A stretch of 64,000 nucleotides of DNA from Amycolatopsis sp. FDAARGOS 1241 (GTDB taxonomy: Bacteria; Actinomycetota; Actinomycetes; Mycobacteriales; Pseudonocardiaceae): the NCBI RefSeq assembly GCF_016889705.1, contig NZ_CP069526.1, positions 62,001-126,000 of the forward strand. The letters run 5' to 3'. Position 1 is the stretch's first letter. Each line of letters opens with the position of its first letter. Shown here in pieces: positions 9,146 to 17,885 of this stretch. The notes below the pieces were generated by a model. The model was not told the origin of the DNA. It saw nothing but the letters and a program-made list of their open reading frames with translations, and searched no databases. The translations under genes and the position numbers were made by a program.

Positions 9146-9736
9146 ATGAGCACGACCGGTGGGGCTCCTTTCTTCACTGCCCCCGAACCGGAGCGCGACG
9201 GGACGCTCCAGGGCAGCGTCACCGGGGAGCGGTTCGCCGATCCGCTGTCCGGGTTGGTCACCGCGGCCGACGCGGCGCCCGCGACGACTCCGGACGAGGC
9301 GTTGCCCACGGCGCGGCCCGTGCAACACGACCCGGAGGCCGTGAAGCGGATGGTGGAGGCCGCCCTCAAGGAGGAAGCGGCGCAGACGCCGAAGGAGATC
9401 CCGCCGTTGAGCGGCGACCGGCCGGACAACGTGCCGCTGGGGCTGCTGCCCCGGCAGCGCACGTGGCCGACGCGGGCGCCGCAGCTGCTCAAGAAGGTCC
9501 CGCGGCCCCGGCCGAAGGCGAAGACGGAGATCGCCGACGACGACATCGAGGCGGAGCTCGCCGAACGGCAGGCGAGGGGGCGCCGACTGCCCACCATCGG
9601 CATGCCGAACCTCGGCCGTCCGTCCACGAGCACGGCGGGCGTGTTGCTCGCCGTCGTGCTGCTCATCGTGTTCGCGGTCGTCGCTTTGCTGATGCTGTCG
9701 AGCCTGGTCAGCAGCGTGAGCGGGCTGTTCGGCTGA
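9146..9736 (+). CDS. Tail-anchored membrane protein of unknown function
   Basis: A 196-aa protein starting at the ATG at 9146, with GAGGTGG 6 bases upstream; an in-frame GTG nine bases earlier is less likely. The first 150 residues are polar and proline- and alanine-rich with basic patches (KKVPRPRPKAK). A single hydrophobic helix near the C-terminus (GVLLAVVLLIVFAVVALLML) is followed by only about 14 residues, so the protein is predicted to be anchored by its tail with the bulk in the cytoplasm. I do not recognise a family. It stands alone: a gene-free region lies upstream and the transporter/kinase fusion gene begins about 110 bases downstream. Confidence 0.7.
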   Translation: MSTTGGAPFFTAPEPERDGTLQGSVTGERFADPLSGLVTAADAAPATTPDEALPTARPVQHDPEAVKRMVEAALKEEAAQTPKEIPPLSGDRPDNVPLGLLPRQRTWPTRAPQLLKKVPRPRPKAKTEIADDDIEAELAERQARGRRLPTIGMPNLGRPSTSTAGVLLAVVLLIVFAVVALLMLSSLVSSVSGLFG

Positions 9737-9844
9737 CCTCGCGACACCCCCGCCACACCCGGGCCGGTGCCGGGCCCGGGTCGGTGATCGGGCTACCCTG
9801 ACGACACGGTCGGGGGACCTGGAACAGGGTTTCCCGACGCCGCC

Positions 9845-12048
9845 GTGACGAGTGGGGTGGGCGTATCAGCGAGGGCGTACGGTCGGTACCCGGCGTCGAT
9901 CCGGGTGGGTCGGCGGGTGCTGAGGCCTCCACGATCCACCGGGTCAGGCGCGTTCTGGCCATCAAACCGTTCCGTCGGCTGTGGGGCGTCACCTACCTCT
10001 GCAGCGTCGCCGATTGGCTCAACCTGCTGGCGCTGACCAGCCTGAGCACGAAGCTGCTGGACAACTACACCGCGCAGAACTTCGCGTTCGTCGGCGTCGT
10101 GCTCACGAACCTGCTGCCCGGGCTGCTGTTCGCGCCGGTCGGCGGCCTCCTCGCCGACCGCTTCGACCGCCGCAAGGTGATGGTCGTCTGCGACTTCCTG
10201 CGCTGCGGCTTCCTGCTCTCGATCGCGATCGTCGGCGCGCCGTGGTGGCTGTTCGTCGCGAACTTCCTCGTCGGCTGCTGTTCGATCATGTGGATCCCGT
10301 CGAAGGACGCGGCGGTCCCCAACCTGCTGCGCCGCCCCGACCAGGTCGAGACCGCAAACCAGCTCGGCATGGTGATGACCTACGGCCTCGCCGTGATCAC
10401 GGCTGCGGGCGCCAACGCCCTCATCCTGGGCGCGAACACCACGTTCCACTTGTTCCAGGGCGCGACGGCCGACCTCTACATCGCGAAGATCGTCGTCGTC
10501 ATCAACGGCTTGCTGTACCTGACCAGCGGCATCCTCATCGCGACGCGGATCCCCGAGCTTTCCCTGCGCGATGTCCACAGGCTGCCGGACCAGAAGGTCA
10601 AGAAGGCCCACGAAGAGAAGTTCGGCCTTGGCGACATGGTCCGCGACGGCATCCGGTTCGTGAAGAGCACGCCGCTGGTCCGCGGCCTGCTGATCGGCGC
10701 GTTCGGCGCGTTCGCGGCGGGCGGCGCCGTCGTGGCGTCGGCCAAGCCGTACTCGTCGTCGCTGCTGGCGGGCGACGCGGCGTTCAACCTGCTGGTCTTG
10801 GCCGTGTTCCTCGGCCTCGCCACGGGCATGGCCATCTCGCCCAAGCTCGCGCGCCGCCTGCCGCACGACCGGCTGTTCGGTCTCTCGATCGTCGTCGCCG
10901 GGCTCTCGCTGGTGATCATCGCGTTGTCCCCGCACCTGGCGATCTCGGTGGTGGCCGTGGCGCTCACGGGCGTCTGCGCCGGCACGGCGTTCCTCACCGG
11001 TGTCACGATCATCGGCTCGCGGGTCGAAGACGCGATCCGCGGCCGGGTCAACGCGCTCTACCAGTCGATGCTGAAGATCGTGCTGTTCGGCTCCACGATC
11101 ATCACCCCGGCGCTCATCGGCCTCGTCCGGCCGCACCAGATCAACGTGTGGGGCAGCCCCGTCACGATCGACGGCACGCGCCCGGTGATGATCGGCGGCG
11201 GCGTGCTCGCCGTGCTGCTCGGTGTGATCGCCTACCGGCAGATGGACGACCGCCGCAGCGAGAAGATCCTCACCGACCTGCGCAACGCCCTGCGCCGTGC
11301 GCCGCGGCGCGTCAACGGCTTCCTCATCGCGCTCGAGGGCACCACCGCCATCAACACGGCCAGCCAGGCCGCGCGCCTGTCGCGCTGGCTCGGCACCGGC
11401 ACCCGGCCCGTCGTGCTGGCGGCGGACCCGGCGCTCGACGAGCGGCGTTTCCGCTCCCTGATCTCCGACGCGTCGCTCATCGGCGCGCGGGCGCAGGCGC
11501 TCGTCGCCGCGGCGGTCCGGGCCGAGCTGGTGGAACGCGAGATCCAGCCCGCGCTCGACGCCGGGCACGTCGTCGTCATGGAACGCTTCGTCGACTCGCC
11601 GCTCGCGCAGCTGTGCACCGTCGCGGGTCTCGACACCGGCGAGGTCGAGGGCCTGGCCGACTGGGCGACCGGCCGGTTGCGGCCCGACCTCACCGTGCTG
11701 CTCGACGCCGATCCGGGCACGCGCGAGGAGAACTCCTCGGTGTCGATGAACGACCAGTGGCGCATGCAGCACCTGCTCGCCGAGATGGCCGCCGCCGACC
11801 CCGACCGCTACGTGGTCGTCGACGCCGACGGCACCGACGACGAGGTGGCGGCCCGCGTGCGCACGGCCGTGCGAGCGGTGTTCGTCGGCCGCCTTTCCGG
11901 GCTGGCGCCGACGGAACCCGCCGAGCGCGTCGACGCCGGCAGTGACGAGCTGTTCGTGGCGACCGCCGACGTCGTCGAAGGCGAAGCCGCGGAAGCCGAG
12001 CTCGCGCCCGCGCGCGAGCCGGAAGTGTCCGAAGTGGAGGCCAAGTGA
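9845..12048 (+). CDS. MFS transporter fused to degenerate thymidylate kinase domain
   Basis: A long frame running into holB with a 4-bp overlap. The N-terminal part, about 400 residues, is a 12-helix MFS protein (GLLADRFDRRKVMVV loop). The C-terminal 230 residues follow the dTMP-kinase plan (RAQALVAAAVRAELVE, RPDLTVLLDADP, then a DRYVVVDADG end). Yet the key motifs are lost: the P-loop position reads ALEGTTAINTAS with no glycine-lysine pair, DRY-x-x-S has become ERFVDS, and the arginine-rich lid is missing. The fusion beside topA and holB is known in Streptomyces, so the arrangement is ancestral. The main frame has no usable start codon upstream of 9955: the likely start is the GTG at 9845 with a one-base frame change in the G-rich stretch at about 9855-9862. 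Catalysis is doubtful. Confidence 0.8.
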
Positions 12049-13244
12049 CCGGGCCGATCGGCGTCTGGGCCGAGCTCGTGGGTCAGGAACCGGCGGTGGA
12101 GACGCTGTCGTCGGCGGCATCTGCGGCGGCGAAGATCGTGGCGGGGGAACCCGTCGCGCCGGCCGCGATGACACACGCGTGGCTGATCACGGGTCCGCCC
12201 GGCTCCGGCCGTTCGGTCGCGGCGCGCACGTTCGCCGCCGCGCTGCAGTGCAGCACCGGCACGGGCTGCGGCGCGTGCCCCGGGTGCCGCACGACGATGG
12301 CGGGCACCCACGCCGACGTCCGGCTCGTGGTGCCCGAAGGCCTGTCGATCTCGGTAGCGGAGATGCGCGCCCTGGTCCAGGCCGCCGCGCGGCGCCCGAC
12401 CACGGGCGAGTGGCAGGTCGTGATCATCGAGGACGCCGACCGGCTCACGGAAGGCGCGTCGAACGCGCTGCTCAAGGCCGTCGAGGAGCCGCCGGAACGC
12501 ACGGTGTTCCTGCTGTGCGCGCCGTCGGACCACCCGGACGACGTGTCGGTGACCATCCGCTCGCGCTGCCGGCTGGTGACGCTGCGGACGCCGCCGCCCG
12601 AGGCCATCGCTCAGGTCCTCGTGGCGCGCGACGGCGTCGATCCCGAACGCGCGCAGTGGGCGGCTGCGGTGTGCAACGGCCATGTCGGCCGCGCGCGCCG
12701 GCTGGCCACCGACGAGTCCGCGCGCCAGCGCCGTGCCACCGTGCTGCGGATCCCGACGGGCCTGCGCCGCCCCGCCGATGTCTTCACGTGCGCTGACCAG
12801 CTGATCAGCGCCGCGGAGGCTGACGCAGGCGAGGAGAGCAAGGCCCGCGACGAGCTCGAACGCTCCGAACTGCGCACCGCCATGGGCGGCGACGGTGTCG
12901 GCAAGGGCGTCGCCGGCGCCAAGCGCGCGGCCGAGGCCGCCGTGAAGCAGCTGGAAAAGCGCCAGAAGTCCCGCGCGACCCGCACCCAGCGCGACACGCT
13001 GGACCTCGCGCTCGTCGACCTCGCGGGCTTCTACCGCGACGTCCTCGTCACCACCACCCGCTCCGGCGCGACCCTGACCCACCCGGACCACGCCGACGAG
13101 ATCCGCTCGGCCGCCGCGGCCTGGACACCGGAATCCACTCTGCGCCGCCTGGAAGCCGTCCTGGGCTGCCGCGAGGCGATCGAGCTGAACGTCAAACCGC
13201 GCATCGCCGTGGAGGCGATGGTGACCGCCCTGCGCCAGGGCTGA
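12045..13244 (+). CDS. holB: DNA polymerase III subunit delta'
   Basis: Clamp-loader subunit of 399 aa. The GTG at 12045 overlaps the previous stop by four bases (GTGA), indicating translational coupling. An AAA+ domain with GPPGSGRS at the P-loop position is seen; the lysine is replaced by arginine, consistent with delta' not hydrolysing ATP. A zinc-binding cysteine cluster follows (CSTGTGCGACPGC), then the sensor-1 and arginine-finger segments ALLKAVEEPPERTVFLL and SRCRLVTLR. The C-terminal collar domain has an actinobacterial-style insert rich in Lys and Glu (around EESKARDELERSELR). The gene ends at a hairpin shared with the converging gene. Confidence 0.93.
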   Translation: MTGPIGVWAELVGQEPAVETLSSAASAAAKIVAGEPVAPAAMTHAWLITGPPGSGRSVAARTFAAALQCSTGTGCGACPGCRTTMAGTHADVRLVVPEGLSISVAEMRALVQAAARRPTTGEWQVVIIEDADRLTEGASNALLKAVEEPPERTVFLLCAPSDHPDDVSVTIRSRCRLVTLRTPPPEAIAQVLVARDGVDPERAQWAAAVCNGHVGRARRLATDESARQRRATVLRIPTGLRRPADVFTCADQLISAAEADAGEESKARDELERSELRTAMGGDGVGKGVAGAKRAAEAAVKQLEKRQKSRATRTQRDTLDLALVDLAGFYRDVLVTTTRSGATLTHPDHADEIRSAAAAWTPESTLRRLEAVLGCREAIELNVKPRIAVEAMVTALRQG

Positions 13245-13253
13245 GCGCGAACC

Positions 13254-13284
13254 GGCCCGGTCACCGTTCGACGGTGACCGGGCC
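13254..13284. terminator. Bidirectional terminator hairpin
   Basis: GGCCCGGTCACCG at 13254-13266 pairs perfectly with CGGTGACCGGGCC at 13272-13284 around a 5-base loop, between the converging holB and the LAxTG surface-protein gene. Confidence 0.85.
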
Positions 13285-13307
13285 GCGTCAGCGAACTTCC
13301 GGCTTGC

Positions 13308-14984
13308 TCAGTCGCGCGGGTGCGGCGACGGCTTGAACGGCTTCGGGTCCTGCTTCTGCACCACGGCGGCAACGGTGCGGCGGCGGTTCGGGAACGCCGC
13401 GACGAGCACGACGCCGAGCAGCAGCATCGCAGTGCCGGCCCAGAACAGCGGGATCGTGTCGTAGGCCGTGCCCGTGTAGGCGAGGTTCTTGACCGGGCCC
13501 TTGGGCGCCTGGCCGCCGGCGGGCGGCGAGGTGGTGGCTGTGCCGCAGACGACGCCGCCGGTCGGGGCGTAGGCGCGGGCGACCTGCTCACCGAGGGACA
13601 GCTGCGCGAGCGACGAGGGCAGGTTGTCACCAGCCCCGCCGGGCAGCAGCGACTTCAGGTTCTTCGTCGGCAGCACCTGCAGGTCGAACAGCCGCGCCGA
13701 CGCGCCCAGCTGGTAGCCCTTGAACGGCGTGGTCGCCGCGGTCGCCTTCTTGTCGAGGCCCGCGATCGACAGCCGCAGGACGCCGAGGTCCAGCACGGTG
13801 CCGGCGGTGTCGCCGACCTGCTGGACGCCCTTCGTCACCGTCGACACGAGGCCGCCGACGACGGGGATGGAGTTGAGCCGGCCGAACTGGTCGGACAGGC
13901 CGGCGAGCGGCAGGCCGATCGGGATGTCCTTGGTCGGGTGCGCCGCGTCGAGCGTGTACAGCGTCTTGCCGCCGGCCTGGATCGACAGGACGGGCGCGGT
14001 GTAGTCGACCTTGGAGGTCTTCTCGTCGCCGGTCGAGGTGACCGTGAGCGTCGGCTGGCTGGTCACCTTGATCGACAGCTCCAGGGGCGTCCCCTTGAGG
14101 ATGTCGATGTCGGCGGCCTGCAGCGTCGACGTCGACTGCACCGCCTTGTTCTTCGACCCCGGGATGTCCACGAGCTTCACCTGCGACCGCGACGACAGGG
14201 TGCTCGGCAGGCTCAGCAGCGAACCGGTGCCGTCGGGCGCGGTCTGGCCACCGCCCGAAAGCAGGCCGCCGAGGCTCTGCAGGCCCTTCGCGGGGTCGAA
14301 GCCCTGCGCGAGCTGCGCGCCCTGCGGCAGCTGCAGCGCACCCTGCCCCAGCATCGGGATCTGCGGCAGCGTCGGGATCACGTTCAACAGCGAAAGGCTC
14401 GCGACCGACGTGCTCGAGTCGGCGATCGTGTCGACGCACGGGCCCAGCGACTCGCTCCAGCGCGCGTGCGCCGTGCCGTTGAGCACGCCGATGTCGAGCA
14501 AGGGGTTCTTCGGCGCGTTCAGCCCGCCCGACAGCTGCTGCGGGTTGTCCGGCAACGCGGTCTGCACCACGCTGCCCGGCGTCTGTGGCGCCTGCCCGCC
14601 CACGGCCAGCCCGAACGGCGACGCCTGCGCGATCGACTTCTCGTAGCTCAGGTACGCCTCGGAGTTCGCCGACGCGCTGGACAGGCCCATGCCCGCTTCC
14701 AGCGCCGACTGCTTCGGCAGCGTCTGCCCGAAGCCCGGCAGGATCGTGTCCGTCGGCACGGAATTGGGTAGCAGGCGCAGCACGCCGAGCGCCGTGCCCG
14801 CGTCACCCACCGCGTGCCCCAACGGCTGCGACCCGCTCGGCGCGGACGCCGGGGGCTGCGTGGGGTTCACCGGCTGCGGGATCGGCGTCGTCGGGATCTC
14901 CTGCGCGCCCGCCGGACCCGCGGTGAGCAGCAGCAGCGCCGCTGCCGCGGGCAGGGCAACCGCGCGGGGCAGTCTTCGCCGCAT
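13308..14984 (-). CDS. Secreted surface protein with LAxTG sortase motif
   Basis: A 558-aa exported protein. The ATG at 14984 has GGAGG about 8 bases upstream and opens a clean signal peptide (MRRRLPRAVALP, an AAAALLLLTAG core, then AGAQE), so it is preferred to the ATG at 15035. The mature region is rich in Pro, Gln, Gly, Ser and Leu, with no recognised enzymatic domain. Near the C-terminus LAYTG is followed by a hydrophobic helix (PLFWAGTAMLLLGVVLVAAF) and an RRR positive tail, the layout of a cell-wall sorting signal. LAxTG is recognised by class E sortases of high-GC actinobacteria. The protein is thus probably linked to peptidoglycan. No sortase gene is visible in the window. Function unknown. 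Confidence 0.8.
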   Translation of the reverse strand: MRRRLPRAVALPAAAALLLLTAGPAGAQEIPTTPIPQPVNPTQPPASAPSGSQPLGHAVGDAGTALGVLRLLPNSVPTDTILPGFGQTLPKQSALEAGMGLSSASANSEAYLSYEKSIAQASPFGLAVGGQAPQTPGSVVQTALPDNPQQLSGGLNAPKNPLLDIGVLNGTAHARWSESLGPCVDTIADSSTSVASLSLLNVIPTLPQIPMLGQGALQLPQGAQLAQGFDPAKGLQSLGGLLSGGGQTAPDGTGSLLSLPSTLSSRSQVKLVDIPGSKNKAVQSTSTLQAADIDILKGTPLELSIKVTSQPTLTVTSTGDEKTSKVDYTAPVLSIQAGGKTLYTLDAAHPTKDIPIGLPLAGLSDQFGRLNSIPVVGGLVSTVTKGVQQVGDTAGTVLDLGVLRLSIAGLDKKATAATTPFKGYQLGASARLFDLQVLPTKNLKSLLPGGAGDNLPSSLAQLSLGEQVARAYAPTGGVVCGTATTSPPAGGQAPKGPVKNLAYTGTAYDTIPLFWAGTAMLLLGVVLVAAFPNRRRTVAAVVQKQDPKPFKPSPHPRD

Positions 14985-15121
14985 GGGCCGGGTCCTCCAG
15001 GTCGTCGGGCGGTCGGGGAGTGAGACCGAGGTCATAGGACCCTAACGACGCGGCCCCCGCAAGGTGACGCGTCGGGGCTCCGCTACACTGATCTCGTCGG
15101 ACGGCACCAGCCACCCGACGC

Positions 15122-15195
15122 GCCGCCTTAGCTCAGTCGGCCAGAGCGATTCACTCGTAATGAATAGGTCGGGGGTTCGATTCCCCCAGGCGGCT
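15122..15195 (+). tRNA. tRNA-Thr (anticodon CGT)
   Basis: A 74-base cloverleaf. The acceptor GCCGCCT at 15122-15128 pairs with AGGCGGC at 15188-15194. The anticodon stem ATTCA/TGAAT encloses the loop CTCGTAA, giving anticodon CGT for threonine ACG codons. The T arm GGGGG-TTCGATT-CCCCC is intact. CCA is not encoded. A strong hairpin follows 7 bases downstream. Confidence 0.97.
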
Positions 15196-15202
15196 CCCCA
15201 GG

Positions 15203-15238
15203 TCAGGGCCCATCCGAGACACCTCGGATGGGCCCTGA
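15203..15238 (+). terminator. Terminator after tRNA-Thr
   Basis: A 16-bp perfect stem (TCAGGGCCCATCCGAG at 15203-15218 with its complement at 15223-15238) with a 4-base loop, immediately downstream of the tRNA. Confidence 0.85.
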
Positions 15239-15487
15239 TTCGTGTGGTGTGTGGCTAAGCGGATGACTAGGCAGGCCGGCGCTGCTCGTCAGACTCGGGA
15301 CTTGCCGAGATCACCCGTCGAAGGGAACACCTGGTCCATCACGGCGGCGGCGGGCTGGACCACCGGGCGGATCTTCCGGCGAAAGTTAAATCTCTGCGCC
15401 GGCACCGATGAGTTCGCCGACCCGCGCCGGTAGGTACCGGTGTCGAGCCACCCGGCCGGCGCGGGTTACCGAACGAAGGAGTCCGTC

Positions 15488-16046
15488 ATGGGCGACCTGA
15501 TCGTGATCGAGTTCGTGACGTTGGACGGCGTGGTCGAAGACCCGGACGGCTCCGGCAGCACCGCGGCCGGCGGCTGGGCGTTCCGGTACGGCCCGGAGGC
15601 GGTGGCCGGTGACAAGTTCGAGCTCGGACCGCTGCTCGACACCGGCGTGATGCTCTTCGGGCGGACGACGTGGGAGCTGTTCGGCAAGATCTGGCCGGAC
15701 CGGACCGACGCGTTCTCGGCGAAGATGAACGCCATCCCGAAGCTCGTCGCGTCGCGGTCGCCGGCCAATACCGATGCGTGGCAGAACTCGTCGCTGGTCG
15801 AGGGTGATCTCGCCGAGGCCGTGCGGCAGCGCAAGGCCGCGCAGGACGTGATCGTCACCGGGAGCATTCAGCCTGGTGCACGCCCTCGGCGAAATCGTCG
15901 ACGAGTACCGCCTGATGGTGTTCCCGACGCTCGCCGGCCGGGGCCGGCGCCTGTTCACCGAACGGACGCCGCAGACAGACCTGCGGCTCACGTCGGTCGA
16001 GCAGAAAGGCGCCGCCGTGCTCATGCGCTACCGCAAAACCGGCTGA
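15488..16046 (+). pseudogene. Dihydrofolate reductase family (RibD C-terminal-like) protein, frameshifted
   Basis: Starts at the ATG at 15488 with a very good AAGGAG 7 bases upstream. The first frame (MGDLIVIEFVTLDGVVEDPDG, LMLFGRTTWELF-like block) is typical of the RibD-C/DHFR-like family of small NADPH-dependent reductases. After VIVTGSI the protein continues in another frame as SLVHALGEIVDEYRLMVFP and ends RYRKTG at the TGA at 16044-16046. One extra base near 15867 explains the change: removing a C restores a continuous full-length protein of about 185 aa. Either a recent mutation or a sequencing error; the good start signal suggests it was functional until recently. Substrate unknown. Confidence 0.8.
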
Positions 16047-16204
16047 GCCGGCTCGTTCCACCTGACCGGGTGGCGCTGATCGCCTGGGTGAGCTGCACCG
16101 TCCACAGTGGAAACCGACCCCTGCCGCCGGCTCGGCCATCCGGCTACCCGGCTCCGGCCGGAAGTTCGATGCCGCCGTGGGAGGGCGCGGATTGACTCGG
16201 TGGC

Positions 16205-16630
16205 ATGAACGAAATCGGGAAGACGGCGATCTGGTTCGCCGCCGCCGCGGCGGCTTTGGCGACCGTCGCCGCGTGCGGGCCGGACGGGCCAGACCACGCG
16301 AAGAACGTCTCATACGTCACGGGTGCCCAGGGCAAAGCCGATGCCGACGCCCGCCTACCGGGCTGGGTGCCGGACGACGCGACCGCCGTCACGGAGGCCA
16401 TCCGCACCACCGGGTCCGAACGGATCCTGCGCTACACGCCGGGTGCGTCCGGACTGCCGGCCACGTGCGCGCCGGGCCCCGCGCCGGCCAAACCGGCGAC
16501 GCTCTCGGCCGGCTGGTGGCCCGCCCGGCAGGAGAAGCGCACGGACCGCGTCTGCGACGGCGACTGGCACGTCGTCGAGGACCACGGCGACATGTACGCG
16601 TACAAGCCGGAGACGGTGTCGCACCGCTGA
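16205..16630 (+). CDS. Small predicted lipoprotein
   Basis: A 141-aa protein with a lipoprotein signal: a short MNEIGKTAIW start, a hydrophobic alanine-rich core and a TVAAC lipobox, so Cys at about position 24 should be lipidated and the protein held on the outer face of the membrane. The mature part has two further cysteines (ATCAPG and DRVCDGDW) that may form a disulfide. No known domain is recognised. The ribosome binding site is weak. It ends at a hairpin shared with the converging GreA-like gene. Function unknown. Confidence 0.75.
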   Translation: MNEIGKTAIWFAAAAAALATVAACGPDGPDHAKNVSYVTGAQGKADADARLPGWVPDDATAVTEAIRTTGSERILRYTPGASGLPATCAPGPAPAKPATLSAGWWPARQEKRTDRVCDGDWHVVEDHGDMYAYKPETVSHR

Positions 16631-16654
16631 ACGTGAGCGGGACTCGCAAAAAGG

Positions 16655-16695
16655 GGATCGGGCTGCCAGGATCGTGAAGTCCGGCAGCCCGATCC
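16655..16695. terminator. Bidirectional terminator hairpin
   Basis: GGATCGGGCTGCC at 16655-16667 pairs with GGCAGCCCGATCC at 16683-16695 around a 15-base loop, between the converging lipoprotein and GreA-like genes. Confidence 0.8.
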
Positions 16696-16710
16696 GCGGG
16701 TCCGAAGTGG

Positions 16711-17178
16711 TCAGTCCTTCGGCGGGGTCAGCTCGAGCACCGTCGCGGTCGTCTCGCCGCGCGGGGTGCGGTAGGTGATCTCGTCGCCGGCCTTCGCGCC
16801 GACGAGCGCGAGGCCCAGCGGGCTGTCGGAGGTCACGGAGTCGAGATCGTCGCCCGGGAGCGTGACGACGTTGAGCACCTCTTCGTCGCCGTCGGCGAAC
16901 CGCAGCGACACGCGCGTGCCGTCCGGGAGCAGGGAACTGTTGTACGCGCCGTGTTCCAGCTTCGCGGACACTTCGGAAATCTGGCGGTCCAGCCGCGCGG
17001 CGGCCTCGGCGCGGTCGATCACGTCGGCCTGGTCGGCCGCGTCCCCGGTGCGTTCCTGCTCGCCAGGCTGCGGCGCGAGCGCCGCCCGTTGCGCGCGCAA
17101 GTCCGCGATTTCCTTCTGCAGCTGGCGGCGTGCCGCCTCGCTGAGCCCCTTGTCCCCTGAGATCACCATGCCGGGCAT
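16711..17178 (-). CDS. GreA/GreB-family transcription elongation factor
   Basis: A 155-aa protein with the Gre layout: an N-terminal coiled coil (LSEAARRQLQKEIADLRAQRA) and a C-terminal FKBP-like domain (GTRVSLRFADGDEEVLNVV ... SPLGLALVGAKAGDEITYR). Gre factors enter the RNA polymerase secondary channel and stimulate cleavage of backtracked RNA. The coiled-coil tip here reads GDAADQADVIDRAEAAARL instead of the usual GDLSENAEY, so the acidic pair that chelates the catalytic magnesium is altered. The protein may therefore be a Gre-like regulator rather than a true cleavage factor. An ATG at 17169 is an alternative start. Divergent from the TetR gene next to it. Confidence 0.75.
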   Translation of the reverse strand: MPGMVISGDKGLSEAARRQLQKEIADLRAQRAALAPQPGEQERTGDAADQADVIDRAEAAARLDRQISEVSAKLEHGAYNSSLLPDGTRVSLRFADGDEEVLNVVTLPGDDLDSVTSDSPLGLALVGAKAGDEITYRTPRGETTATVLELTPPKD

Positions 17179-17291
17179 TGTCCGCTGCGCGGAGCGGGGT
17201 GGCCAATCCGGTTTTTCACCCGGAGGGGCCTGGTGGGACGTCTGCCCTAGGATTCGGGCCTGTCGTCCTGAATAACGTAACGAGGATCACC

Positions 17292-17876
17292 GTGACCGCC
17301 GTACCCGGCCGCAGCGAGCAGCTGTCGCCCAACCAGCTGCAGAAGCAGCAGCAGATCGTCGAGGCCGCACGCGTCGTGCTCGCCAGAGACGGGCTGGCCG
17401 GGTGCACCGTGCGCGCGATCGCCGACGCGGGCCCGCTCACCAAGAGCGCGATCCACTACTACTTCGCCGACATCGACGTGCTCATCGACCGCGCGATGGC
17501 CGCGCACATCACGAAGTTCGCCGCGGATCTGCGTGCGGTGGGCGAGAAGTGCGAGGACCCGCGCGAGCGGCTGTTCGAGGTCACGCGCGCCTACCTCGCG
17601 GAGTTCGCCGACCGGCCCAACGGCGCGTTCGTCTGGTTCGAGTACTGGATCGCGGCCGGCCGCGCGCAGCACCCGCAGGCGATCGATGCGATGTTGACTT
17701 CGATCACCGAGCTGTTCGCGGAACTGCTGGCGCCGCTGGACGTCGACGACCCGCGCGCCCGTGCCCGGGCGCTGCTGAGCTACCTGCTCGGCGCCGTCGT
17801 GCAGCAGCGTGTGCGGCCGCGGCCGTTCGACAGCCTGCGCGGGGACGTCGAGGCGCTCTGCTTCGCCGGTTATTAG
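17292..17876 (+). CDS. TetR family transcriptional regulator
   Basis: A 194-aa protein. The GTG at 17292 is chosen because GAGGATC lies just upstream; longer in-frame extensions have no start signal. The N-terminal helix-turn-helix is typical (QQIVEAARVVLARDGLAGCTVRAIA, then SAIHYYFADIDVLIDRAM). The C-terminal ligand-binding domain includes an FVWFEYWIAAGR helix. It ends 9 bases before the gamma-carbonic anhydrase gene and is probably cotranscribed with it. Ligand and targets are unknown. Confidence 0.88.
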   Translation: MTAVPGRSEQLSPNQLQKQQQIVEAARVVLARDGLAGCTVRAIADAGPLTKSAIHYYFADIDVLIDRAMAAHITKFAADLRAVGEKCEDPRERLFEVTRAYLAEFADRPNGAFVWFEYWIAAGRAQHPQAIDAMLTSITELFAELLAPLDVDDPRARARALLSYLLGAVVQQRVRPRPFDSLRGDVEALCFAGY

Positions 17877-17885
17877 GGTGCTGGC

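Noticed and set aside
15242..15433. Short open frame after tRNA-Thr, considered as an integrase or phage remnant at a tRNA attachment site
   Set aside because: No integrase motifs, no direct repeat of the tRNA 3' end found nearby, and a normal terminator follows the tRNA.
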